Assembly: GCA_014163555.1 (NCBI GenBank)
Contig: JACJGO010000003.1
Location: 186,001 to 250,000 of the forward strand
Length of the DNA stretch: 64,000 nt
Direction of reading: 5' to 3'
DNA from: Flavisolibacter longurius
GTDB lineage: Bacteria > Bacteroidota > Bacteroidia > Chitinophagales > Chitinophagaceae
How positions within the stretch are numbered: position 1 is the first letter of the stretch; each line of letters starts with the position of its first letter. The notes under the pieces are model-generated. The model was given only the letters and a program-made list of their open reading frames with translations, was not told the DNA's origin and made no database searches. The translations under genes were made by a program, and so were the position numbers. This document shows positions 32,551-39,857 of the stretch, one piece after another.

Positions 32551-33486
32551 TCATTCCCGTCCTTCTTCTACCGAAGACAGTTTATAGTGCGTGGCATAAT
32601 GCTTTGGGCGGATCGGTATGCGCCAATGTTCTGACCATACCACGGTAAAGGCAACGCCGAAATACATGATCAGCGAAGAATAGAAAACAAAAAGCAACAA
32701 CAGTACAATGCTGGCCGAAGCACCATAAAGTGTGTTCAGATCGCTATTAACCAATAGGAGCCGGAGTACAAATTTGCCAATATTAAACAGAACACCCGTT
32801 ACCAGGGCGCCGGCAAAAGCAACCCGCCAGGGAGCCTTTGCATCCGGCAAAAGACGAAAGATGATTGCAAACCAGCAGGTGACAAATACAATGGAAAAAA
32901 AATAATTCAGGGCGCCGGCAAAGTAACTGGCAAAAGATGGCAAAACAGAAGTTATCGTAGAGTCCAGATACGCTTTTAAACCTTCGGCCAGAATACTTAA
33001 TACAAGTAAAATACCGGTGCCGGCTATGATCAGCAGCGACCGCAACCGGAGTTTAAGTTTTTGCACAAAGCCTCTTCCGGGTATAATGCGAATACCATAA
33101 AGCTGGTTTACCGAACCTTTGACAACCATGAGTAAGGTGGTGGAAACCAACAACAGAAACAAAATGCCAAACACGGTAATAAGCTTGTTTTTTGCCAGGT
33201 CGCGAAAAGCCTGCAGGATATCGATTACCTGCTGCATGGTGGTATAGCCAAGAATATCACCCAATGTCTGGTAAAGATCTTTTCTTGCCTGCGCCTTATC
33301 CAGGAAAAGACCCAGTATCTGCGATAATATTATAAGGATAAAGGGAAAGGCAAATGTGGCGAAAAAAGCTGTTGCCCCGGCCATCCGCAACGGATCGTTT
33401 TGCGAAAGCCGCTTGTATCCCTGTTTCAAAAGTGACAGGAACATGGGAAAAGAGAAACGGGCTCTTTGTTTCGCCGTTCTTACCAT
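32551..33486 (-). CDS. YihY/BrkB family integral membrane protein
   Basis: A 311-residue protein with about six membrane segments (for example FFATFAFPFILIILSQILGLF, LITVFGILFLLLVSTTLLMV, LLIIAGTGILLVLSILAEG, FSIVFVTCWFAIIFRLLP, FAGALVTGVLFNIGKFVLR and ASIVLLLLFVFYSSLIMYFG). The family was once called ribonuclease BN; that activity is no longer attributed to it. The role is unknown. A -24/-12-like site (33500-33515) lies 28 bases before the ATG. The HNH gene diverges from it. Confidence 0.88.
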   Translation of the reverse strand: MVRTAKQRARFSFPMFLSLLKQGYKRLSQNDPLRMAGATAFFATFAFPFILIILSQILGLFLDKAQARKDLYQTLGDILGYTTMQQVIDILQAFRDLAKNKLITVFGILFLLLVSTTLLMVVKGSVNQLYGIRIIPGRGFVQKLKLRLRSLLIIAGTGILLVLSILAEGLKAYLDSTITSVLPSFASYFAGALNYFFSIVFVTCWFAIIFRLLPDAKAPWRVAFAGALVTGVLFNIGKFVLRLLLVNSDLNTLYGASASIVLLLLFVFYSSLIMYFGVAFTVVWSEHWRIPIRPKHYATHYKLSSVEEGRE

Positions 33487-33499
33487 CTATTTTAAAGAG

Positions 33500-33515
33500 T
33501 GAAAAAGTCTTGCCA
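33500..33515 (-). promoter_or_regulatory. sigma-54-like -24/-12 element
   Basis: On the minus strand TGGCAAGACTTTTTCA: perfect TGGCA, exact GG-N8-TT spacing, TTTC at -12. 28 bases before the YihY start, so the leader would be very short. Confidence 0.45.
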
Positions 33516-33588
33516 TAAAACTTATTAGGAGAACAATATAGCTGTTCCGCATAATGGGAAGCAGTATTTTTTTTGAACATGGCTAAGT

Positions 33589-33876
33589 GTGCAGCAAGAA
33601 GAAGCCATTTGTCCTTTATGCGAAAGAAAACTGGCACCGCCTTACAACCGCCATCACCTGTTGCCACTTAGTAAAGGTGGTCGAGGCACCACTACCATCC
33701 TGCTGCACAAAATCTGCCACGATAAGATTCATGCTGTTTTTACCGAAATGGAGTTAAAGCGGCACTACCACACAATTGAGCGGTTAAAAGAAAATGAAGA
33801 GATCAGCGATTTTATCAACTGGGTCAGGAAAAAAGAACCGGAGTATTATGATAAATCCAACCGCAAAAAACGTTGA
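33589..33876 (+). CDS. HNH nuclease-like protein, 95 residues
   Basis: A small zinc-finger nuclease-fold protein: CPLCERKL (first Cys pair), RHHLLPLSKGGRGTTTILLHKICHDKIHAVF (HH...N/H with second Cys-His pair). The order CxxC-HH-H-CxxxxH is that of HNH endonucleases, some of which are stand-alone and of unknown role. The start is GTG at 33589 since an in-frame stop lies 15 bases upstream and no ATG is available. Its stop is adjacent to the stop of the convergent lipoprotein gene, without a gap. Confidence 0.75.
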   Translation: MQQEEAICPLCERKLAPPYNRHHLLPLSKGGRGTTTILLHKICHDKIHAVFTEMELKRHYHTIERLKENEEISDFINWVRKKEPEYYDKSNRKKR

Positions 33877-34743
33877 TCATTGAAAGGCTTTCCGAAACTC
33901 ATCTACTTTCTTTTGATCACCGGCTTCCACAACTCCCATCCATGTTTTCACAGTGGTAGCGGCCTTGGTGGATGGGTATTTCGCCAGGAAGTAAGCATAG
34001 CCTTTTTTATAATTTTCAGTGAGGGTAAGAGTGTTGTATTCCAACGAAGGAGAATTATCCGAACCCATAACAAAGGCCCGGGTATAGAAGCGATTTAGTT
34101 CTGTGGTTTTTGATTTGAATCCTTGCGGAAGCTGCTGCCCCATTAATTGCTCACTTATGGCTAACCTGTCCGCCAGTTCTTCAATTTCGATAGCCAGTCC
34201 CGCATCAAGGAACGTTGGGGTTGTATCTTCTTTTGCAACCAGGTCTAGGTAAGTATCAACTGCGGCCGTTGTGCGGTTTTTGATGCCCGGAAGAATAACC
34301 TCGTACAACGGTACCAGATACAGTCCGCCCTCGCCATCACGTACTGTTTTTAGCTGGTTGGCATACAGGATAGAGAGGGCCGTTTTTTGCTGTTCGGTCA
34401 AATTGCTGTTGGCAGAATCGGGTAAAGAATTTTGAGCATTTGTTTGCTTCAAAAGACTGTCATTTTTTGCCGATATCACGGCATCTATAAATTGCATGAG
34501 GGCAGAGGCTGCACTATCTGCCGCGATGCTGTCGATCGGAAGCATTGTGCTGAATAACTGTAAACTTTTTTCAATAACACTTGGTGCCATGGTATCCTGC
34601 TTCTTCAGGGTGTCAACAAAGTCTGCGGTGGTATACTCTTTTTCCGGAGCCGGTAGTTTTGGTGGCGTAGCAGGTTGTGTGCCGGTTTCGCAAGCATTCA
34701 GGATCAGTGAGAAAAGAGCAACCAATATCGTTAGCTGTTTCAT
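33877..34743 (-). CDS. lipoprotein of unknown function, 288 residues
   Basis: Residues 1-18 form a lipoprotein signal with lipobox LNAC (C18). The mature part begins with a Pro/Thr-rich tether and is otherwise helical (VIEKSLQLFSTMLPIDSIAADSAASALMQFIDAVISAK, LTEQQKTALSILYANQLKTVRD). No family recognised. It is the only gene on its strand here, convergent with the HNH gene and divergent from the hydrophilic gene at 34808. Confidence 0.7.
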   Translation of the reverse strand: MKQLTILVALFSLILNACETGTQPATPPKLPAPEKEYTTADFVDTLKKQDTMAPSVIEKSLQLFSTMLPIDSIAADSAASALMQFIDAVISAKNDSLLKQTNAQNSLPDSANSNLTEQQKTALSILYANQLKTVRDGEGGLYLVPLYEVILPGIKNRTTAAVDTYLDLVAKEDTTPTFLDAGLAIEIEELADRLAISEQLMGQQLPQGFKSKTTELNRFYTRAFVMGSDNSPSLEYNTLTLTENYKKGYAYFLAKYPSTKAATTVKTWMGVVEAGDQKKVDEFRKAFQ

Positions 34744-34766
34744 GGTAAGGTTTGGTAAGTAAAGAT

Positions 34767-34782
34767 TGGCATTATTCTTTCG
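34767..34782 (+). promoter_or_regulatory. sigma-54-like -24/-12 element
   Basis: TGGCATTATTCTTTCG: perfect TGGCAT, GG-N8-TT spacing, TTTC at -12. 40 bases before ATG 34808. Confidence 0.5.
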
Positions 34783-34807
34783 CCCAATCTAAAAAAATTG
34801 GTCCACT

Positions 34808-35008
34808 ATGGCAGAGGATAAAAAACATCAGGCAGGAGGTAAAGAACAAGTTCCCGAGAATGACCCCATGCATGGCCGAACGCACAACAGCCAAAACCCT
34901 GAAATAGAGGAGCAAGGCAACAAGCGGGACATAAGCGAAGTTGACCAGCAGGAAGGAAATATGAACCATGGCGAAAGTGGCGACAGACTTACACCTTCAA
35001 AACAATAA
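34808..35008 (+). CDS. small hydrophilic protein, 66 residues
   Basis: AEDKKHQAGGKEQVPENDPMHG then IEEQGNKRDISEVDQQEGNMNHGESGDRLTPSKQ: acidic, no hydrophobic core, likely disordered. Similar in style to the products at 30950, 32236 and 35350. It has its own -24/-12-like site. No family recognised. Confidence 0.6.
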   Translation: MAEDKKHQAGGKEQVPENDPMHGRTHNSQNPEIEEQGNKRDISEVDQQEGNMNHGESGDRLTPSKQ

Positions 35009-35107
35009 TTGAAGCAACTTGTAGCAGACGTAACAAAAACGGGACGGCTATTGCGTAAGAGTTTACCCGCTGAGGTTATGTTGGTTGATTCGCAACATGG
35101 CTTCTAC

Positions 35108-35123
35108 TGGCATAAAATTTTTG
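35108..35123 (+). promoter_or_regulatory. sigma-54-like -24/-12 element
   Basis: TGGCATAAAATTTTTG: perfect TGGCAT, GG-N8-TT spacing, TTTT at -12. Only 26 bases before ATG 35135, so the message would be nearly leaderless if used. Confidence 0.35.
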
Positions 35124-35134
35124 CATTGTATAAC

Positions 35135-35305
35135 ATGGAAAAGGACAAAAAAATTCTGGAGGAGCAGCCTGCTCCGCTAAAAAACAGCGACCAGGCTTTT
35201 GTACAGGTAGGCAGAGATGGCCATCCTGTTTTCCCGCAAACGGGAGAGGAAAAGAAGGATGAAACAACCAGACCTGAACGTGATACTAAGCTGGACAAGC
35301 GGTAG
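35135..35305 (+). CDS. small hydrophilic protein, 56 residues
   Basis: EKDKKILEEQPAPLKNSDQAFVQVGRDGHPVFPQTG then EEKKDETTRPERDTKLDKR. ATG 35135 is preferred; the frame remains open to a TTG at 35009, which directly follows the stop of the previous gene, so a longer 98-residue form cannot be excluded. Charged and mostly disordered. No family recognised. Confidence 0.5.
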   Translation: MEKDKKILEEQPAPLKNSDQAFVQVGRDGHPVFPQTGEEKKDETTRPERDTKLDKR

Positions 35306-35349
35306 TGGCAACAGCTAGCTAAAATATCTATCAGCAAAAATTTTTTGGT

Positions 35350-35592
35350 ATGGAAGAGCGCAAATGGGAACCGGACAGAAACGTAGGTAACCCTGATAAA
35401 GCCTACAGGGATGAATTGGCGAACAAGGGAAGTACATTTACGGATACACCTTCGGAAACCGATGCACGGGACAAGGCAAAAGTGGAAAAAGCACTGAGTG
35501 GTGAATCGCAGAAAATGGATTCCGTGCATCCCGATGAACTATTGGATTACGATGATGAAGCCATCCGCAGGGAAACGCTGGAGAACAAATAA
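35350..35592 (+). CDS. small hydrophilic protein, 80 residues
   Basis: EERKWEPDRNVGNPDKAYRDELANKGSTFTDTPSETDARDKAKVEKALSG... ending DYDDEAIRRETLENK. Highly charged with likely helices, stress-protein-like. A TGGCA with a one-base shorter spacer to TAGCT occurs at 35306-35320, 43 bases before the ATG; it may be a further variant of the shared upstream element. A hairpin of heptamer arrays follows. Confidence 0.6.
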   Translation: MEERKWEPDRNVGNPDKAYRDELANKGSTFTDTPSETDARDKAKVEKALSGESQKMDSVHPDELLDYDDEAIRRETLENK

Positions 35593-35745
35593 CGTGAAAG
35601 GTGAGATAGCAAACGTGAAACTGTAGTTTCACACGATAGTTTGTGTATTTCCAGCGAAAGCTTATTTCTCACTTCAACTTGTCAACAAGTGAACCTGTAA
35701 ACTCGTGAACGGTTACCTTTCACGTTTGCCGTCTCACCTTTCACC
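35593..35745. repeat. inverted-arm heptamer arrays with an octamer array in the loop
   Basis: Left arm 35593-35620: CGTGAAA, GGTGAGA, TAGCAAA, CGTGAAA. Right arm 35718-35745: TTTCACG, TTTGCCG, TCTCACC, TTTCACC. The arms pair at 25 of 28 positions. In the loop, 35675-35710 holds four and a half units of 8 bases of the form NAACNNGT (CAACTTGT, CAACAAGT, GAACCTGT, AAACTCGT). The element lies between the 3' ends of two convergent genes. Confidence 0.85.
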
Positions 35746-35749
35746 GCTA

Positions 35750-36007
35750 TTACTTCAGTTGCCCTTTTAAAAATCCTTCTATTGCATTGCAGGGAACCAT
35801 AAACGGTTTATCGGTAATGCTGATGTTGAGAATATTGCCGCTAACGGTGTAATTGCCTACGATCTTATTGCCGAAAACCGAAACGGTAAAATCGCCGTTA
35901 TTGGTATCGCCGTTAAAATTTCCTCCCTGGCTTTGTACCGTACTCTTTGCTTTTGCCAGAACTTCCTCCGGGCTTCCTGTAAATGGAATCGAAAAATCAC
36001 ATGCCAT
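35750..36007 (-). CDS. hypothetical protein, 85 residues
   Basis: A small soluble protein: ACDFSIPFTGSPEEVLAKAKSTVQSQGGNFNGDTNNGDFTVSVFGNKIVGNYTVSGNILNISITDKPFMVPCNAIEGFLKGQL. The pattern of one helix followed by beta strands and a final helix suggests a compact alpha/beta fold, but I know no name for it. It lies 19 bases downstream of the degenerate receiver gene on the same strand, so probably one operon. Confidence 0.65.
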   Translation of the reverse strand: MACDFSIPFTGSPEEVLAKAKSTVQSQGGNFNGDTNNGDFTVSVFGNKIVGNYTVSGNILNISITDKPFMVPCNAIEGFLKGQLK

Positions 36008-36026
36008 GACTATATTTTTTACAAGG

Positions 36027-36413
36027 TTACGGATTTGATTTATGCAACGACATCTGTTTGTTTATCAGGTTGGCAACATTGTCGATCTCTTTTACTGGTT
36101 TGGTCACTACATCATCTGCCCTGCAATCACCAATGGTTGCTCGGTGGCTAGAATTGCCTGGTATCAGTAGGAGCACTGGAATGTTTAAATCCGTCATCAG
36201 GTGTTTGCAGACATCATATTCATTAAATCCCGTCATCTCCGGATTGGCAAGAACCGCTACCGGCCGCAGGCTTTTTGCACTCTTCACTAATTCAGTGGCA
36301 TCTGTTAGAATAACCACTTCAAAATCTCGGTTGCGCAGGCCGCCTTCCAGTGTAAAGGAATGATCAGCATCGTTATCGCAGACCAGTACCACTTTTTGAA
36401 CTCTCTTATCCAT
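36027..36413 (-). CDS. degenerate receiver-domain protein (phosphoacceptor Asp replaced by Asn)
   Basis: A 128-residue stand-alone receiver fold: VVLVCDNDADHSF (acidic residues near D13/D15), VAVLANPEMTGF where N57 occupies the position of the phosphorylated aspartate, and VVTKPVKEI with K105. The residue that is usually Ser/Thr is Pro (LLLIPGNS). It therefore cannot be phosphorylated in the ordinary way and may act as a constitutive or ligand-driven pseudo-receiver. ATG 36413 chosen over a GTG upstream. A palindrome (36450-36461) and a -24/-12-like site (36435-36450) lie before it. Confidence 0.75.
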   Translation of the reverse strand: MDKRVQKVVLVCDNDADHSFTLEGGLRNRDFEVVILTDATELVKSAKSLRPVAVLANPEMTGFNEYDVCKHLMTDLNIPVLLLIPGNSSHRATIGDCRADDVVTKPVKEIDNVANLINKQMSLHKSNP

Positions 36414-36434
36414 ATCTGTCGTTTTCAAAAGGTT

Positions 36435-36450
36435 CACAAGGATAGTGCCG
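36435..36450 (-). promoter_or_regulatory. sigma-54-like -24/-12 element
   Basis: On the minus strand CGGCACTATCCTTGTG: GGCAC, exact spacing and TTGT. 36 bases before the receiver start at 36413. It abuts the palindrome GCACTGTAGTGC at 36450-36461. Confidence 0.5.
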
Positions 36451-36461
36451 CACTGTAGTGC
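36450..36461. promoter_or_regulatory. 12-base palindrome, possible operator
   Basis: GCACT-GT-AGTGC, directly upstream of the -24 element of the degenerate receiver gene. A second inverted repeat (CAATTCT at 36461-36467 and AGAATTG at 36484-36490, with an inner GTTTT/AAAAC) follows. An activator or repressor site is plausible. Confidence 0.35.
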
Positions 36462-36627
36462 AATTCTGTTTTAGCAAAACAAAAGAATTGTCGGTTGGCA
36501 ACTATTAAGTTTTTAGGGATGGCAGGGCAGAATAAAACACGCTAAACTATCTTAAGCCTAACGGAAATGCATACGTATAAATAACCGGTTGGTTTATGCC
36601 GGTAAAATCGGTACGTGAGTATTTTTC

Positions 36628-37686
36628 TTATTTCGTCAGGATACGCTGGAAACGATGTACATCTGCTTCGGGTGTGATCGGGAAATTATGCACCATGTGT
36701 TGTACCAACTGGTGTGCAAAAAAGGGCGCCAGCGAAACGCCTTTCGTACCCATACCATTTAAAATGCCAACGGAAGTATCCTGCGGGTGAAAACCTACAA
36801 AGGGACGCCGCTCCAGCGTGGAAGGCCGCACACCGGCTTTGTGTTCCAGTATTTCAAATGGTTTTTTTAACCAGTGATTCAGCAAGTCGGTAGTGCTCTT
36901 GAAAAATGCAGCGGAGGGTTGATCATTTTCAAACTCCCACTGGTAGTTAGAACCCAGCCAAAACAAGGGTGCTTCGGGCAGTGGTACCAGCAACATGCCT
37001 TTTTTAAAAATATGTTCGCGGTTTAATCCTTCACAGGCAATGATCAATGCTTCGCCTTTGCTGCCCGAAAATGGCAGGAGCGAAAACCAAGGATTAGCGG
37101 CGCTGGCCATGCCATCGCAAAACACAATCTTTTTTGCTGACATCGGACCATAATGCACGCCATCGTCGCCAACCTTCAGGTTTTCTAAAACAAACGTTTC
37201 ATCCAGCAATCGATTCTTCGCAAGGAGTTCATTCCGCCAGGCCGGTAAAAGGCTTTGCATATCTACGGTGAATGAAGGTTTTATCTCTCCACATCCAAAA
37301 TCATAGTTGAAATGCGAATTGAACGTATTCTGTTCGGGGTAGGAGTGCAGATAAGTATCATTCTCGCTGATGCGATCAACAAAGGTATTTCGCATCTGCG
37401 CCGTGGGGAAAAAATCAATGACACTGTACGGATAAATCAGCGGTGTTTCCAGGTAATCGCCCAATTCTTTATAGGCTGGCAAAGCAAATGAAAGTAGTTC
37501 CTCGGCCATCCAGGTGGTATGGTAGCGCCGGCCGGTAACCGGATTGATAATGCCCGCTGCCACACGGGAAGCTGCCGATGGACCCGTCTCGTCAATCACA
37601 CAAAACGATTTTCCTTCCTTTTGCAGATACCATGAAAGCATGGTGCCGCAGATTCCCTGTCCAATGATAAGTACGTCCACCTCCAT
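36628..37686 (-). CDS. FAD-dependent oxidoreductase, D-amino acid oxidase family
   Basis: A 352-residue flavoprotein. The ADP-binding motif VDVLIIGQGICGTMLSWYL is at the N-terminus, followed by FCVIDE, SRVAAGIINPVTGRRYHTTW, and the C-terminal GVRPSTLERRPFVGFHPQDTSVGILNGMGTKGVSLAPFFAHQL, which are the FAD and substrate contacts of the DAO (glycine/D-amino-acid oxidase, MnmC-C, ThiO) superfamily. Substrate unknown. ATG 37686 is chosen because the dinucleotide fold starts there. It diverges from ispD with an 85-base spacer. Confidence 0.85.
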   Translation of the reverse strand: MEVDVLIIGQGICGTMLSWYLQKEGKSFCVIDETGPSAASRVAAGIINPVTGRRYHTTWMAEELLSFALPAYKELGDYLETPLIYPYSVIDFFPTAQMRNTFVDRISENDTYLHSYPEQNTFNSHFNYDFGCGEIKPSFTVDMQSLLPAWRNELLAKNRLLDETFVLENLKVGDDGVHYGPMSAKKIVFCDGMASAANPWFSLLPFSGSKGEALIIACEGLNREHIFKKGMLLVPLPEAPLFWLGSNYQWEFENDQPSAAFFKSTTDLLNHWLKKPFEILEHKAGVRPSTLERRPFVGFHPQDTSVGILNGMGTKGVSLAPFFAHQLVQHMVHNFPITPEADVHRFQRILTK

Positions 37687-37771
37687 GCTGCGAAGGTAAA
37701 CGGGGAAAGACTGGAAATTGAGCGGCATGATTCAGAAAGAAAGGAGTAATTTGCCCGTCCATTTTGACACT

Positions 37772-38476
37772 ATGGAAAAATATGCAATCATCGTAGCCGG
37801 AGGCGTTGGAAAGCGGATGGGCAGTGGAGTGCCCAAGCAGTTTTTGATGTTGAAAAACAAGCCTGTTTTGTACTATACCATCAAAACTTTTTTGGAGGCG
37901 TATGATGATCTGAATATTATTCTTGTATTGCCCGAAGAATACACCGACCTGGGAAGGGAAATCATTGATGCTTATTTTGATTACCGGCGTATTCAGATTA
38001 CCTCGGGTGGCGAAACCCGTTTTCATTCCGTGCAAAATGGCCTGCGCCTATTGCAGGGAGAAGGCATTGTTTTCGTTCACGATGCCGTTCGTTGCTTGGT
38101 GACCACTGAATTGATTCACCGTTGCTATGACCAGGCGTTAAAGATAGGAAGCGCCGTGCCGGTGGTTCGTGCAAAAGACAGTGTTCGACTCCTCAATGAA
38201 GAGCAAAACGACAACGAAATTCTGGATCGCACCAAAGTGGTACTGGTGCAAACACCGCAAACCTTTCACAGCCGCATTCTGCGACCTGCCTTTGAAATTG
38301 ACTATAAGGAACGTTTTACCGATGAAGCCACAGTGGTAGAAGCGTTTGGACTAAAAATATCACTGGTAGAAGGGGAGGAGGATAATCTCAAGATCACCCG
38401 GCCAGTGGATTTGCTGATTGCCGAAAAAATTCTTGAGTCCCAGCAGGGAAAGACCATCGGTGTTCTTAACAATTAA
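37772..38476 (+). CDS. ispD: 2-C-methyl-D-erythritol 4-phosphate cytidylyltransferase
   Basis: A 234-residue enzyme of the MEP isoprenoid pathway. IIVAGGVGKRMGSGVPKQFL (residues 6-25) is the CTP-binding loop, VFVHDAVRCLV the metal-binding Asp region, and VQTPQTFHSRIL plus FTDEATVVEAFG the remaining IspD motifs; TRPVDLLIAEKIL ends the fold. Length is typical. ATG 37772 is used; the frame open to 37718 lacks a site. No ispF follows. Confidence 0.93.
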   Translation: MEKYAIIVAGGVGKRMGSGVPKQFLMLKNKPVLYYTIKTFLEAYDDLNIILVLPEEYTDLGREIIDAYFDYRRIQITSGGETRFHSVQNGLRLLQGEGIVFVHDAVRCLVTTELIHRCYDQALKIGSAVPVVRAKDSVRLLNEEQNDNEILDRTKVVLVQTPQTFHSRILRPAFEIDYKERFTDEATVVEAFGLKISLVEGEEDNLKITRPVDLLIAEKILESQQGKTIGVLNN

Positions 38477-38614
38477 TTTCCGCAAAGAAAATTAAACCCG
38501 CTTCCTGCCTGTATTTGCGCGGTAACAAAGGCTTTTGCCGGCCTGTAACCTTAACACTGCCGGCTTAGCAGCAACGCAACTTTTACAGATATTTGTCTCG
38601 TCTATACTGAATAC

Positions 38615-39292
38615 ATGAAGATGAAAACAAGTTTACGCTTTACGGTTGCCCTTTTTCTTTTGGCTGCACTGGCCCTGCCTGCGACTGCGCAAAAAAAGCT
38701 GACGGAGGGTACGATTCTATACAATATCACCGTAAATAACGGTACAGATAAACCGCAAAACGCCGAGTTTCTGGACGGTGCCACCAATGCCGTGTATATC
38801 AAAGGTGGTAAGGTTCGTACGGAGATGGTAAGCTCGCTGGGGACACAATCGACCATCATTAATCTGGTAAACGGGAAAAAAGATGTAACGATCCTGAAGG
38901 AGTACGGTGCGCAGAAGTTTATGATCAACTTAACCGCTACGGATTGGGTGGACCTGAACAAAAAGTATGAAAATGTAACATTTGCGTACGACCCCCAGGA
39001 AACAAAGAATATTCAGGGATACACGGCGAAAAAGGCGGTTGGTACCCTGCAGGATGGTACCAACTTTACGGTTTGGTACACACCGGATGTTATCGTGGAT
39101 AACAAAGACTTTCAATATGCCAACCGCAACCTGCCCGGCCTGGCATTGGAGTACGAAACCAATGTCGGTAACCTGAAAGTGATTTATACGGTAGCAAAAC
39201 TTAGCTTCACGCCTGTGCCACAGGCAAAATTTGATCTGCCTAAAACCGGCTTCCGCGTGATGACCTACCAGGAAAGCAAGGGCGGAAAATAA
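38615..39292 (+). CDS. secreted protein, DUF4412/GLPGLI-like
   Basis: A 225-residue exported protein: signal peptide (about 1-25, ending PATAQ), then a beta-rich domain. TEGTILYNITVNNG, KVRTEMVSS, KDVTILKEYGAQKFMINL, GYTAKKAVGTLQDGTNFTVWYTPDVIV and NRNLPGLALEYET follow the plan of GLPGLI/DUF4412 periplasmic proteins of Bacteroidota, whose function is unknown. The family assignment is from pattern only. The gene is followed by a weak hairpin and a convergent small membrane gene. Confidence 0.65.
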   Translation: MKMKTSLRFTVALFLLAALALPATAQKKLTEGTILYNITVNNGTDKPQNAEFLDGATNAVYIKGGKVRTEMVSSLGTQSTIINLVNGKKDVTILKEYGAQKFMINLTATDWVDLNKKYENVTFAYDPQETKNIQGYTAKKAVGTLQDGTNFTVWYTPDVIVDNKDFQYANRNLPGLALEYETNVGNLKVIYTVAKLSFTPVPQAKFDLPKTGFRVMTYQESKGGK

Positions 39293-39359
39293 TACCTGTA
39301 AAGAAAACCGGTGAATTGTCCGGCAATCCGGTTATTAAATCGAATCGGCTTGTGGTAGA

Positions 39360-39707
39360 TTATCGTTGCGAAGGAGCAAACCGTATTTTGCCCAGAAGCG
39401 GCATTTTTTTCAACGGTACGATGTAGGTAGTGTTCCCTTTTTGATAGGTCACAACCGGGTTCAGCATAATGAATTCTTTTTTTTCAGGCTTGCTGAACAG
39501 GTTGTTGCTCTTGTAGTTATAATTGCTGCGAAGGGAAAAATCCTTTGCGTTGTAAGGAAGCAGAACGGGCTCGTTGTTATGATTCTTTCTGCCTTGTTTA
39601 CCACCGTCAATAAGGGAGGCAAAAGCAGCTACGGAGGCTGTTACCAGCACCAGTGTTGCAATTTTCTTCCGTAGGATGCATTTTGTTATGATAGACGGTC
39701 GGCTCAT
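39360..39707 (-). CDS. small membrane-anchored hypothetical protein, 115 residues
   Basis: ATG 39707 gives SRPSIITKCILRKKIATLVLVTASVAAFASLIDGG: a cytoplasmic basic segment followed by one membrane helix or an uncleaved signal, then a soluble tail with LLPYNAKDFSLRSNYNYKSNNL and TYQKGNTTYIVPLKKMPLLGKI. No family recognised. It diverges from the TPR gene. Confidence 0.6.
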   Translation of the reverse strand: MSRPSIITKCILRKKIATLVLVTASVAAFASLIDGGKQGRKNHNNEPVLLPYNAKDFSLRSNYNYKSNNLFSKPEKKEFIMLNPVVTYQKGNTTYIVPLKKMPLLGKIRFAPSQR

Positions 39708-39783
39708 TGATGGCACGAAGGTAATTAATTTTATTAACAATCTTTCAACTTTAGCCCATTTTCTTTACAATTACATTAACGGT

Positions 39784-39799
39784 TGGCATTGCATTTTGT
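39784..39799 (+). promoter_or_regulatory. sigma-54-like -24/-12 element
   Basis: TGGCATTGCATTTTGT: perfect TGGCAT with GG-N8-TT. It lies 73 bases before the TPR gene start, further than the others, so it is less certain. Confidence 0.3.
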
Positions 39800-39857
39800 T
39801 GTTAAAAAGAAAGGATTTTCGGCAGATTCACGTAAATTGTTACAGGAGATTTAGACT

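Noticed and set aside
35009-35134. TTG-started 98-residue version of the 56-residue hydrophilic protein
   Set aside because: It starts directly on the previous stop without a binding site and has a different, hydrophobic composition; kept only as an alternative.
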